NCBI GenBank assembly: GCA_024228935.1 | Contig: JAAESX010000158.1 | Coordinates: forward strand, 16,812-80,811 | DNA: 64,000 bases | From: Pseudomonadota bacterium | Lineage (GTDB): Bacteria > Myxococcota_A > UBA796 > CAJQPC01 | Direction of reading: 5' to 3' | Shown: positions 24,266 through 32,918 of the stretch, piece by piece | How the letters are laid out: each line of letters opens with the position of its first letter | Numbering within the stretch: the first letter of the stretch is position 1 | Translations under genes and position numbers: made by a program | Notes under the pieces: generated by a model | Told to the model about the DNA's origin: nothing | Seen by the model: the letters and a program-made list of their open reading frames with translations, nothing else | Databases searched by the model: none

Positions 24266-26695
24266 TCAATAGACTACTCGAATGCCCACGATCGCCACCA
24301 GCCCTCCGATCGGTCCGTCGTACTCGGCCGCCGAGGACTGCATCGCCAGGTACCGGGCCTCGCCGTACAGCTCGCCGAACCGCACGCGGTAGCCGGTGCC
24401 CGCGTACAGCTCGGCTCCCGGCCGGTGGACGCCGATGTTCCCCCCGCCCTGCTTGCCGCCGAAGAAGCGCTCGACGCGGTAGGGCGCGACGACGACGCCA
24501 GCCCCGACCCAGGTGCTCCACAGCCCGCGGGACCAGCGCCGGTGGGCGGTCAGCGCTATGGGCAGGACATCCATCTGGATCTCCATGTCCCCTGCATCCG
24601 AGGTGATGGTCTCGCGGTCCCGGTACCAGTCGACCGCCAGGCGAGCCGACAGCGGGACGCGGATGGGCAGGCGCTGTTCGAGGTCCCCGCCCAGCACCGG
24701 AGCCCGGATCGCTCCCAGGTTGGCGATGCCTCCGACATGCAGCGAAGGAGCGCGCGCCACCGGCTCGGGCTCGAGGCGGAGCGTGACCGTGGCGTCGAAG
24801 GTCCCGTCCGGCGAGGTCACCGACAGCTCGACCTCGCCCGCGCTCAGGCCGGGAGGCGGCGCATAGACGCTGTGCAGGGAGCCGTCCGCCTGGGGGCGCG
24901 GCTCGGTGACCACACCCTCGCTGGCCGTGACGCGGATGGCCTCGTCGGTGACAGGTCGACCCGAGGCGTCCTCGAGCACGATGGTCAGCCGGGCGGTGTC
25001 CCCGGTCCCGGTGAGCAGCACCGGTCGATCCGTCGAGAGCGAGATCCGACGCACGCGGCCCGTGCGGATGGAGATGGGCGCGACGGCGTGTAGATCCGGG
25101 TCGTCCGGCCGGAGCTCGGGACCCAGGGCCCACGGCAGCACGACGGACTGACGGCTGAGCTCGTCCGTGCGCGCCTCGGCGATGGCCGGTGTCGTCGGCG
25201 CCAGGAACGACGCCTGGACGAAGCCCCGGCTGTCCGTCGCCACCTGGGTGGTCGCGTCCTCGACCACGAGCGTCACCATCACACCGGCCAGCGGGCGGCC
25301 CAGCGGATCCAGCGCGCGGGCGGTGACGAGGAGCCCCGAGTCGTCACGCGTGTGTCCGACCAGCAGGGTGGCTGCATGCCCGCTCCCCGTGGCGTGGTTC
25401 CACGCGGCGACGACGGCGTCCTCGGGCTCTTCGAGGACCCCCTTGTAGTCGGCGCGGACGCCCAGATCCTCGCGCTCGAGTCCGGTCAGCTCGCCGTGAC
25501 GGGCCAGGAGAGCCAGCCCCTCGGGAGGAAGGCGGTCACCGCTCGCGTCCTCGAGCCAGGCCTGCACCTGGGCGACGGGGAAGTCGCTGGAGAGCTCCTG
25601 GGGCCAGGCTCGCAGGACGATCCGCGCAGGCACGCCCTCCTGGACAGCGACGCGGGAGCTCACGGTGGCGGGCCCCATCCGACAGTCCACGCGCAGGTCG
25701 AGGAGGATGTCCTCGTCGATCGGCGGGAGCGTCGCGAGCCAACGCCCGGGCTTGATCTCGACGACCGCGAGCTCTCGCCCGCCCGACGCCTGGCATGTCG
25801 GGGCGGCTCCCTTCCAAGGCCCACCGGTCGGCGAGACCCCGGCGAGGTGGAGCGGTGGAAGCGGGGCCCCCGGAACGATGCTGCCCTCGGGGAGCGCGGC
25901 CAGGGAGGGCTCCGGCGCACGAGCCAGGGTGACCTTGCTGTTCTGCACGTTGCCGAGGGTGTCGGTGAGCGTGGCGTCGGCCGTGGTCTCGCCGGGCCGC
26001 ACATCGACGACGACGGTGGCCTTGCCGTCCTCGCCCGCGACAGCCGGCCCGTAGCTCCGCCCGTTCATGCGCAGCGAGAGCGTCGCCCCGGGCTCGGTCT
26101 CGACGGTGACGGGCAGGCGAGCGCCGAGCCGGACGACCGTCCACTCGGGCGGAGCGCCGGCCTGCCGCATGTCCCGGACGCCGATGGGAACCACGCGCGG
26201 GTCGGTGGCCAGGGCCGGACGCCAGCGCACCTCCAGATGGTCCTTCACCCGCTCGATCCCGACGAGCTCCCCCTCTGGAGCGCTGGCAACCAGCTGATCG
26301 GGCTCCGGCAGGTCGTCTCCGTTCAGGCGGATCCGGATTTCTTCGCCGGCCAGCGCCTCGAGCCGTCCGGGCCCACTCAGTCCCGAGTCGGGACGATCCG
26401 CCACCGGCACCTCGAGCTCGATCGTCTCCGCATCCGCGCGCACGACGAAGCGCATCCGTTCCGCATCGGGCGCGCTTCGCACCCGCACGTCCCAGACCCC
26501 GGGCACACCCGACGGGCGCGTCGCCAGGACCTCGCCGTCCCGACTCCTCACGTCGAGCTCCTCGGGCGTGACGGCCTGGCCCCCGTCGTGCAGGACCAGG
26601 CTCAGCTCCGTGGGCACATCCGCGACCGGCGCGCCGTTCTGGGCGACGAGCAGTCCTTCCGTGGCCAGGGCGAGGCCGAGGAGCGCCAGGAACAC
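24266..26695 (-). CDS. Exported Ig-domain protein with probable C-terminal outer-membrane beta-barrel
   Basis: An 809-residue protein. The N-terminus MFLALLGLALATEG is a short signal peptide without basic residues. Most of the protein is beta-rich, with invasin/intimin-like Ig units (LLVTARALDPLGRPLAGVMV, TARLTIVLEDASGRPVTDEA). The last ~180 residues alternate hydrophobic and polar residues and end in GIRVVY, with a terminal aromatic residue as expected for a BAM-inserted barrel. The GTG start directly follows the stop of the FecR-like gene. Its product probably partners the large Ig lipoprotein encoded next. Confidence 0.8.
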   Translation of the reverse strand: MFLALLGLALATEGLLVAQNGAPVADVPTELSLVLHDGGQAVTPEELDVRSRDGEVLATRPSGVPGVWDVRVRSAPDAERMRFVVRADAETIELEVPVADRPDSGLSGPGRLEALAGEEIRIRLNGDDLPEPDQLVASAPEGELVGIERVKDHLEVRWRPALATDPRVVPIGVRDMRQAGAPPEWTVVRLGARLPVTVETEPGATLSLRMNGRSYGPAVAGEDGKATVVVDVRPGETTADATLTDTLGNVQNSKVTLARAPEPSLAALPEGSIVPGAPLPPLHLAGVSPTGGPWKGAAPTCQASGGRELAVVEIKPGRWLATLPPIDEDILLDLRVDCRMGPATVSSRVAVQEGVPARIVLRAWPQELSSDFPVAQVQAWLEDASGDRLPPEGLALLARHGELTGLEREDLGVRADYKGVLEEPEDAVVAAWNHATGSGHAATLLVGHTRDDSGLLVTARALDPLGRPLAGVMVTLVVEDATTQVATDSRGFVQASFLAPTTPAIAEARTDELSRQSVVLPWALGPELRPDDPDLHAVAPISIRTGRVRRISLSTDRPVLLTGTGDTARLTIVLEDASGRPVTDEAIRVTASEGVVTEPRPQADGSLHSVYAPPPGLSAGEVELSVTSPDGTFDATVTLRLEPEPVARAPSLHVGGIANLGAIRAPVLGGDLEQRLPIRVPLSARLAVDWYRDRETITSDAGDMEIQMDVLPIALTAHRRWSRGLWSTWVGAGVVVAPYRVERFFGGKQGGGNIGVHRPGAELYAGTGYRVRFGELYGEARYLAMQSSAAEYDGPIGGLVAIVGIRVVY

Positions 26696-27550
26696 TCAGG
26701 GGCCTCCGACTTGGAAGACCGCCTGGGGGGGGCGCGTGTCGCGCTCAATCCCCCACTCGGTCTCGCGCCGGTTGCCCAGCGGATCGGTGGCGACCACCCG
26801 GAGCTGGTTCTGCCCCTCGCCGAGCGGCACCCGGACGGCGAACGCGCCGGAGGCGTCCGCCAGCACCGCGACCTCCTCGGCGCCTCCGAGCACGCGCACA
26901 TTGCTGCCCGGGTCGGTCGTCCCGCGGACCTCGATCTCCTCCTCGCGCGTGGCCGGCTCGGGCCAGCTCACCGCCAGGAGCAGCTCGCGGTCGGTGTCCG
27001 AGAGCCGCACGTCGCCGCCATCCGGCGCCACGACGACGCCACCGGCGCCCAGCGTCTCGACCTCGCCGAACCCGGTCAGCTGAAGCAGACCCTCGTCCGC
27101 TTCGACCCAGGTCGTGTTCTCGCCGCGGGCGATGACGAAGGTGCCGTCGTCGGTCTGGATCTCGCGGTCGCCGGTCACCACCGCCAGGCTCGTGTCGCTG
27201 GGCCGGACCGTGGCCTCGATCCGTCCACCCTCCAGCTCGATCCGCACCCCGTCCTCGCCTGTGCCCAGGACCCGCAGGCTGGACTCCTCCTCGACCACGA
27301 CGTGGCTCTCGGCGCCGAACGACAGGACCGCGATGCCGCCCGCTCCGGCGATGAGCCGGTCGTCTGGAGACAGCGTGACCCCCACCTCGGCCTGCCCCTC
27401 GTCGACGCCCTGGACATGACGCACGTCGCCGTCGACACGCTGGATCGTCAACGGATCCAGCGCTTCATCGCCGAACAGCATGCGGTACCCGACCAGGCCG
27501 ACGAGCAGGATCAAGACCGCGACGCCGAGGACCGACACCACGTCGCGCAT
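26696..27550 (-). CDS. FecR-domain-like membrane-anchored protein
   Basis: A 284-residue protein with one N-terminal membrane anchor (VVSVLGVAVLILLVGLVGYRML). Next comes a FecR-like beta domain (residues ~60-190): DRLIAGAGGIAVLSFGAESHVVVEE and TPV-like GDREIQTDDGTFVIARGENTTW are typical. A C-terminal Ig-like segment ends the protein (RVPLGEGQNQLRVVATDPLG). FecR proteins relay outer-membrane signals across the periplasm; a cognate sigma factor is absent here, but two kinases lie upstream. The gap to the sensor kinase gene is 9 bp. Confidence 0.84.
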   Translation of the reverse strand: MRDVVSVLGVAVLILLVGLVGYRMLFGDEALDPLTIQRVDGDVRHVQGVDEGQAEVGVTLSPDDRLIAGAGGIAVLSFGAESHVVVEEESSLRVLGTGEDGVRIELEGGRIEATVRPSDTSLAVVTGDREIQTDDGTFVIARGENTTWVEADEGLLQLTGFGEVETLGAGGVVVAPDGGDVRLSDTDRELLLAVSWPEPATREEEIEVRGTTDPGSNVRVLGGAEEVAVLADASGAFAVRVPLGEGQNQLRVVATDPLGNRRETEWGIERDTRPPQAVFQVGGP

Positions 27551-27559
27551 ACATCGAGC

Positions 27560-29317
27560 CTACCCCGCGGGGAGTCCCAGCACGTACCGGTCGTCCGCTT
27601 CCTCGATGCGTCCGCCGTGCTCCTCGACCGCGTGGCTCGCGATCCAGTAGCCCATGCCCGACGCCAGCCAGTCGTCCGAGTCGCCTCGCGAGGGGCCCTC
27701 GAGCGTGAAGACGAGCTGCACCTCGTCGTCGACCCGCGAGCCCACCACCCGCAGCGTGGCGCCCGGAGCGAGGCGGGTCCGCAGCGAGGTCAGGAGCTGG
27801 GCGAGCGCCTGCCCCAGGAGCGCCGGATCACCGTCGACGAACAGGCCGTCCGCCATGCGGTGTTCCAGGTTCACGTCGGCCTGGTCGAAGCCGTGGCCGA
27901 CGAGCGCAACGACCTCGCTGACCGTGCCCGTGAGGTTCAACCGCACGCGGGTCCCGCCGCCCTGGGCCGTCAGCCGCTGGAGCGCCTGGACCACGTCGCG
28001 GCAGCGCAGGGCCTGCTCCTCGATGCTCGCCAGCATCATGTCGTCGGGCGCGCGTGCCTTGGCCAGCTGCGCCATCCCGAGGATGCCCGCCAGGGGGTTG
28101 TTGAGCTCGTGGGCGAGTCCGGCGCCCATCTGCGCGACCGCAGCGAGCCGCGAGGACTGAACCAGTCGTCCCTGGGACTCCTCGAGCAACCGGGTCCGCT
28201 CCTCGACGCGCTCCTGGAGTTCGGCGTTCCAGGCCTCGATCTCGGCGTTCTTCGCGGCGATGGTGTCGGCCTGTTCGGCCAGGCGTCCACTGGTCTCGTT
28301 GAACACGCGAGCCAGATCCCCGATCTCGGCAGGCTCCTGGCCCCCGAGGTCCACGTCCGGGTACTCGCCCTGACCGAGGCGCTGGGCGGCCTCGCGGAGC
28401 TTCACGACCGGCTGGGCGATCTGCCGGGCGGCCACGCCCCCCGTCGCAGCCACGAGCACGATGGCGAGCAGGTACACGAAGTAGCTGCGGTCCCGGATGG
28501 CATCGCCAGCGCGAGTGGCCTGCGCCTCGGGAACGGCCACGACCGCCGCCCACTCGGTGCCCGCGACCGACGAGAACGCCGCCAGGACGGGCTCTCCAGC
28601 GCTGGCGTAGCGCAGGTCGCCCTCCAGATCGCCCACGAACGCATCGGCCAGGCTGGCGTCGACCAGCTCCAGGCCGTCCCCGATCAAGAGGCCCGCCGAC
28701 CGGTCCACCAGGACGGCCGCGCCACCGGGCACCGCCTGCGAGGCCAGGTGCTCCTCGATCACCGCCAGCGAGACCTCGAGGCCGACGACGACTGCGCCCT
28801 CGCGCGAACCCACGGCCATCGGGACCACCAGGGCGCCCTCGGGATCCGGTCGGTAGATGCGCCCGAGCGCGGCCCCGGATGCCAGGGCCTCGGTCAACGG
28901 AAGCTCGGCCCGCAGCAGGCTCGCGCGCTCCTCGTCCACGGCCAGGTGCTGCTCCAGATCGGGCGGGAGCTCGGTGAGGAACGTCGGGCGCGTCAGCTCG
29001 GTCCCCTCGCCGTCCACGGTCACGACGACGTTCACCGCGTCGAACTGCTGGTACAGCACGCGCTGCAGGGCCTCGCGGCGCTCGGTGTCGAGGGTCTCGA
29101 CGTCCCAGACCGCCACAGCCAGCCGGGCGGTCCGTTCCAGGTCGCCGATCCAGGTTCCGGCGAACACCGCGAGCCCGGACGCCTGCCGCGCATAGAGCTG
29201 ACGAGACTGCTCGACGTTGTGGTCCCGCGCGAGGCGGCTCGTCATGTACCCGGTGACGACCAGCGGGAGGAGCGTGACGACGCCGATCACGAGGATCAGC
29301 CGCGACCGAAGCCTCAC
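27560..29317 (-). CDS. Membrane sensor histidine kinase with degenerate ATP-binding domain
   Basis: A 585-residue protein: N-terminal membrane helix (LILVIGVVTLLPLVVTGYM), a periplasmic region with a dCache-like pattern, a second helix (SYFVYLLAIVLVAATGGVA), HAMP, coiled-coil, then transmitter. The H-box MGAGLAHELNNPLAGILGMA is intact (His403). The catalytic domain is not: the N-box position reads QALAQLLTSLRTRL without Asn, the G1 DxGxG is replaced by LEGPSRG, and G2 reads SGMGYWIAS. ATP binding is therefore doubtful. The GTG start overlaps the stop of the receiver-kinase gene upstream, suggesting the two proteins act as a pair. Confidence 0.87.
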   Translation of the reverse strand: MRLRSRLILVIGVVTLLPLVVTGYMTSRLARDHNVEQSRQLYARQASGLAVFAGTWIGDLERTARLAVAVWDVETLDTERREALQRVLYQQFDAVNVVVTVDGEGTELTRPTFLTELPPDLEQHLAVDEERASLLRAELPLTEALASGAALGRIYRPDPEGALVVPMAVGSREGAVVVGLEVSLAVIEEHLASQAVPGGAAVLVDRSAGLLIGDGLELVDASLADAFVGDLEGDLRYASAGEPVLAAFSSVAGTEWAAVVAVPEAQATRAGDAIRDRSYFVYLLAIVLVAATGGVAARQIAQPVVKLREAAQRLGQGEYPDVDLGGQEPAEIGDLARVFNETSGRLAEQADTIAAKNAEIEAWNAELQERVEERTRLLEESQGRLVQSSRLAAVAQMGAGLAHELNNPLAGILGMAQLAKARAPDDMMLASIEEQALRCRDVVQALQRLTAQGGGTRVRLNLTGTVSEVVALVGHGFDQADVNLEHRMADGLFVDGDPALLGQALAQLLTSLRTRLAPGATLRVVGSRVDDEVQLVFTLEGPSRGDSDDWLASGMGYWIASHAVEEHGGRIEEADDRYVLGLPAG

Positions 29318-30486
29318 GTGTTCGCGGGGAAGCTCATCGAGAACGCGGTGCCGGCTCCCTCGATCGACTCGACCTGGATCGTGCCTCGGTACTTCGTCAC
29401 GATCCGGTAGACGATGTTGAGGCCCAGGCCGGTGCCCTTTCCGGGCGCCTTGGTCGTGTAGAACGGGTCGAAGACGAGGCCCTGCTTGTCCGCAGGGATG
29501 CCCGGTCCGTTGTCCACCACGCGGATCCAGACGGCGTCGTCGTCGGAGCCCGCGGTGACCGTCACGCGACCTCCCTCGCCCGGATGGTGCGCGGCCGTGG
29601 CCTCGACCGCGTTCTTCACCAGGTTCACGAAGACCTGCTGGACCTCGTTGGTGCGGGCGTTCAGGTAGACCGCCGGCGGGACGTCGGAGCGGATCTCGAC
29701 GCCCCCGAGCTCGCTGCTGCGCTCGACGAGCCGGATGGCGTCGTCGACGGTCTTGGAGAGCTCGACCGTGGTGAGGTACTCGGCGGAGCTCGCTCGCGAG
29801 TAGCTGGACAGCTCGACGACGATGTCGCGGATGGTGCGGCTGTACTCGACGATCTCGGACGCGTAGTCGTGGCAGAGCCGCGTCTCGTCCTCCTCGACGA
29901 TGGCCTCGGCCAGCCCCATGATCCCGAAGAGCGGCGAGCTGATCTCGTGCGCGATGCCGGCCGCCAGGGTGCCGATGCCAGCCAGCTTCTCGGACTGGAT
30001 GAGCTCGGCCTGGAGCTTGCGCGCCTCGCTCAGCGCCGAAGCGAGCTCGCAGTTCTTCCGCTCGAGATCGTTCACCAGGCGCCGGTTCTCGAGGCGGATG
30101 TCCTGCTTCTCGCTCGCCCGCTGGACCTTCTTCTTGATCTCGAAGACGTTGTTCAGCGGCTTCAGCACGTAGTCGAACGCGTCGAGCTCGAGCGCCGTGA
30201 GCGCCGTGTCGAGCGAGGCGTAGCCCGTGACGATGATGACCTCGGCGAACTCGTTGACCTCCTTGGCGAGCTTCAACAGCTCGAGGCCGTTGATGTCCGG
30301 GAGGTTCTTGTCCGTGAGGAGCAGGTCGACGCCCTCGGTCCGCATGACGCCCATCGCGGACTTGCCGTTCGCGCACGTCGTCACCCGGTACGGACCGTCC
30401 TCGAAGACCGCGTGCAGGATCTGCACGATGACCGGCTCGTCGTCGACGATGACGAGGTGCTTCTTCTGTGGCGCGGGGCTCGACAT
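29314..30486 (-). CDS. Response regulator-histidine kinase fusion
   Basis: A 390-residue cytoplasmic protein. An N-terminal receiver domain (1-~120) has VDDEP, phospho-acceptor Asp59 in LLLTDKNLPD, IVTGYAS and VLKPL. A coiled-coil leads to a transmitter with H-box LAAGIAHEISSPLFGIMG (His180), N-box QVFVNLVKNAVEA, G1 VDNGPGIP and G2 GKGTGLGLNIV, all intact. It is first in the 11.6-kb envelope operon and is translationally coupled (GTGA) to the membrane kinase with the degenerate ATP domain. It may supply the kinase activity the partner lacks. Confidence 0.92.
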   Translation of the reverse strand: MSSPAPQKKHLVIVDDEPVIVQILHAVFEDGPYRVTTCANGKSAMGVMRTEGVDLLLTDKNLPDINGLELLKLAKEVNEFAEVIIVTGYASLDTALTALELDAFDYVLKPLNNVFEIKKKVQRASEKQDIRLENRRLVNDLERKNCELASALSEARKLQAELIQSEKLAGIGTLAAGIAHEISSPLFGIMGLAEAIVEEDETRLCHDYASEIVEYSRTIRDIVVELSSYSRASSAEYLTTVELSKTVDDAIRLVERSSELGGVEIRSDVPPAVYLNARTNEVQQVFVNLVKNAVEATAAHHPGEGGRVTVTAGSDDDAVWIRVVDNGPGIPADKQGLVFDPFYTTKAPGKGTGLGLNIVYRIVTKYRGTIQVESIEGAGTAFSMSFPANT

Positions 30487-30543
30487 GGACGGCGGACGTT
30501 AGCACGCATCCAATGCCCTCAAGTCCTGGGCACGGGGCCCGAT

Positions 30544-30572
30544 TTGAGCCCCGTCACGGCCCGGGGTATGGT
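30544..30572 (+). promoter_or_regulatory. Sigma-70-type promoter with overlapping inverted repeat, upstream of the Asp-rich lipoprotein gene
   Basis: TTGAGC (30544-30549), 17-base spacer, TATGGT (30567-30572), giving a leader of about 30 bases before the ATG at 30609. A 7-bp inverted repeat ACGGGGC/GCCCCGT spans the -35 element and could be an operator. The divergent envelope operon starts 58 bases away on the other side. Confidence 0.55.
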
Positions 30573-30608
30573 TGGTGAACAGCCGGAACGCCGGCAGCAG
30601 GAGCTCAC

Positions 30609-31172
30609 ATGCGGATGGTTGCGGCGGCGGCGCTGGCGGTACTGGTCGGTTGCGCCGGCAGCAAGAAGGACGAGAGCGTCAACCCGGAGGACTTGCGCCC
30701 GTATGTGGAGCGTCCCACCGAGGATGGCCTGACACTCGTCGAGATCGATCTGAACTCGGACGGGCGCGCGGACGTCTACAACTACTACCGCGAGCGCTCC
30801 CAGGCCTCGCGGCTCCTCGTCAAGCGCGAGGTGGACCTCAACTGGGACAGCAAGATCGATGTCGTCAGCTTCTACGACGACACCGGCACGCTGATCCGTG
30901 AGGAGATGGACGGCGACTTCGACGGCCAGGTCGAGTGGGTGGACCACTACCAGGGCGGTCGCCGCGTCATGAGCGAGGTCGACACCGAGTTCGACGGTCA
31001 GTACGACCTCTACAAGTTCTACGAGAACGACTCGGTGCGCCGCAAGGAGCGGGACACCGATGGGGACGGCAAGATCGACTACTGGGAGTACTTCGGCGAC
31101 GACGGCATGATCGTCAAGACGGGCCGAGACCTGGACGGCGACGGCCAGATGGACGTCCGCGACGATCTGTAG
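30609..31172 (+). CDS. Lipoprotein with Asp-rich calcium-loop-like repeats
   Basis: A 187-residue lipoprotein. Signal MRMVAAAALAVLVGC, Cys15. The mature part is a series of ~25-residue units each carrying a DxDxDG-like loop followed by aromatic residues: LNSDGRADVYNYY, LNWDSKIDVVSFY, DGDFDGQVEWVDHY, DTEFDGQYDLYKFY, DTDGDGKIDYWEYF, DLDGDGQMDV. This is an EF-hand-like or thrombospondin type-3-like calcium-binding repeat pattern, common in myxobacterial lipoproteins. AGGAG precedes the ATG. The gmd gene begins directly after the stop, so they are co-transcribed. Confidence 0.87.
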   Translation: MRMVAAAALAVLVGCAGSKKDESVNPEDLRPYVERPTEDGLTLVEIDLNSDGRADVYNYYRERSQASRLLVKREVDLNWDSKIDVVSFYDDTGTLIREEMDGDFDGQVEWVDHYQGGRRVMSEVDTEFDGQYDLYKFYENDSVRRKERDTDGDGKIDYWEYFGDDGMIVKTGRDLDGDGQMDVRDDL

Positions 31173-32135
31173 GTGACGACCGCCCTCGTCACCGGCATCT
31201 CCGGACAGGACGGCTCCTACCTCGCCGAGCAGCTGCTCTCCCAAGGCGTCCGCGTCGTGGGCGTGCATCGGCGCCTGTCCGCGGAGAACTTCTGGCGCAT
31301 CGAGCACGTGCTCGACCGCGTCGACCTCCGCTACGCCGATCTGCACGATCTGGGCTCGCTCTACGACCTGGTCGAGGAGTACCGGCCCGACGAGATCTAC
31401 AACCTCGCGGCGCAGTCGTTCGTCCCCACCTCGTGGAGTCAGCCCATCCTGACGGCCGAGGCGACGGGGCTCGGGCCGATTCGACTCCTCGAGGCGGTGC
31501 GGCGGGTGCACCCGAAGGCCCGCGTCTACCAGGCGTCGAGCTCCGAGATGTTCGGCAACTCGCTCGACGGCGACGGCTCGCTGAACGAGCGCTCGCGGTT
31601 CGCCCCCGCCTCGCCCTACGCCTGCGCGAAGCTGTACGCGCACCACATGGTGGCGAACTACCGCAAGGCGTACGGCCTGTTCGTGGTGAGCGGCATCCTG
31701 TTCAACCACGAGTCGCCTCGCCGCGGCCTGGAGTTCGTGACGCGGAAGGTCGCCAACGGCGTCGCCAAGGTCCACCTCGGCCTCACGGAGAGCCTGACTC
31801 TTGGCGCCCTATCGCCCCGTCGTGACTGGGGTTTTGCTGGCGACTACACGCGAGCGATGCAGGCCATGCTGCGGGCGTCGTCACCTCAGGACTACGTCGT
31901 CGCCACGGGCGTGGACCACTCGGTGGAGGATCTCGTGCGCATCGCCTTCGCGGTGGTCGACCGGGACTGGCGAGACCACGTCGAGCACAGCGAGAGCCTG
32001 ATGCGGAAGAACGAGGTCGTGCGGCTTCGCGGCGACGCCTCGCGGGCCCGAGACGAGCTGGGTTGGACGCCCGAGGTCGACTTCTCGGGCCTGGTGCGCC
32101 GGATGGTCGAGGCCGAGCTCGAGCGGCTGGGATGA
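31173..32135 (+). CDS. gmd: GDP-mannose 4,6-dehydratase
   Basis: A 320-residue SDR-family enzyme. The Rossmann motif is TGISGQDGSYLAEQL (GxxGxxG), the most specific GMD hallmark; QASSSEMFG has the catalytic Ser and Glu; SPYACAKLYAHHM gives YxxxK; FNHESPRRG completes the family pattern. It converts GDP-D-mannose to GDP-4-keto-6-deoxymannose. The GTG start follows the previous stop with no spacer. A reductase-like SDR overlaps downstream, and a GDP-mannose-producing manC lies 1.2 kb away on the other strand. Confidence 0.94.
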   Translation: MTTALVTGISGQDGSYLAEQLLSQGVRVVGVHRRLSAENFWRIEHVLDRVDLRYADLHDLGSLYDLVEEYRPDEIYNLAAQSFVPTSWSQPILTAEATGLGPIRLLEAVRRVHPKARVYQASSSEMFGNSLDGDGSLNERSRFAPASPYACAKLYAHHMVANYRKAYGLFVVSGILFNHESPRRGLEFVTRKVANGVAKVHLGLTESLTLGALSPRRDWGFAGDYTRAMQAMLRASSPQDYVVATGVDHSVEDLVRIAFAVVDRDWRDHVEHSESLMRKNEVVRLRGDASRARDELGWTPEVDFSGLVRRMVEAELERLG

Positions 32136-32917
32136 CCCTCGTCACGGGCGGCTCGGGCTTCCTGGGCCGCTGGCTCGTACCGCTGTTGAGCTGCGAGGCG
32201 CCGTCACGGGCCGAGCTGGACATCACCTCGCGCGGCGACTGGCTGCAGTTCGCCGGAGCCGAGCGCGTCCTCCACCTGGCCGCCCAGACCTCCCCTCGCC
32301 TCGCCGAGAGCGACCCGGCCACCACGATGGCGCAGAACGTCCAGGCCGTTCGGTACATGAGCGAGGTCCTGCCCCAGGCGCGCGTCGTCCACGTCAGCAC
32401 GTGCCACGTCTACGGGATCCCCGAGCGGCTGCCCATCGACGAGGCCAACCTGCTGCGGCCGCGGGGCGTCTACGCCAGCTCGAAGGCCACGGCCGAGCGC
32501 CTGCTCCCCCGCGCGATCATCGCCCGGCCGTTCAACCTGACGGGACCGGGCCAGTCGACCGAGTTCGCCCCTGCGGACTGGGCAGCCCAGGGCAAGGCCG
32601 GAGAGACCCACATCGCCTGTGGCGACGTGTCGCTGGTGCGCGACTACCTGGACGTGCGCGACGCCGCTGCCGGTCTCGTGACCCTTCTGGAGCGCGGCGT
32701 GCCGGGCGAGGCCTACAACCTGTGCCGCGGCGAGGGCGTCACGCTGGAGTGGATCCTGCGGACGGCCAGTGGCGGCGAGCCCGCACCAAGGCAGGAACGG
32801 CGCCGAGCGCACGACGTGCCGGTACTGGTCGGCGACCCCGCCCGAGCCCAGGCCCTGGGTTGGTCACCACGGATCACCCTCGAGCGCAGCCTGACGGATC
32901 TGCGCGAGAGCGTCTGA
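32132..32917 (+). CDS. NAD-dependent epimerase/dehydratase, probable GDP-6-deoxyhexose reductase (Rmd-like)
   Basis: A 261-residue extended SDR. MTLVTGGSGFLGRWLVP is the nucleotide-binding motif, VHVSTCHVYG the catalytic strand and GVYASSKATAE the YxxxK. ARPFNLTGPGQ and RDYLDVRDAA are typical of sugar-nucleotide enzymes. Its position overlapping gmd by 4 bases (ATGA) suggests it reduces GDP-4-keto-6-deoxymannose, giving GDP-D-rhamnose (Rmd) or a stereoisomer; the exact product cannot be read from sequence. Confidence 0.85.
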   Translation: MTLVTGGSGFLGRWLVPLLSCEAPSRAELDITSRGDWLQFAGAERVLHLAAQTSPRLAESDPATTMAQNVQAVRYMSEVLPQARVVHVSTCHVYGIPERLPIDEANLLRPRGVYASSKATAERLLPRAIIARPFNLTGPGQSTEFAPADWAAQGKAGETHIACGDVSLVRDYLDVRDAAAGLVTLLERGVPGEAYNLCRGEGVTLEWILRTASGGEPAPRQERRRAHDVPVLVGDPARAQALGWSPRITLERSLTDLRESV

Positions 32918-32918
32918 G

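Noticed and set aside
20262..29410. Very long plus-strand open frames (about 1300 codons each at 20262-24272 and 25352-29410, and a similar one at 11926-15360)
   Set aside because: They lie antisense to clear genes (Ig-domain proteins, kinases, dnaE), are Arg/Ala/Gly/Val-rich without any motif, and arise because GC-rich third positions remove stops from the opposite strand.
27560..30505. A 981-codon frame that would fuse the membrane kinase to an upstream segment
   Set aside because: Upstream of 29317 it is out of frame with the true receiver-kinase gene and has low-complexity Arg/Gly/Ala content; the GTG at 29317 with a GTGA overlap explains the start.
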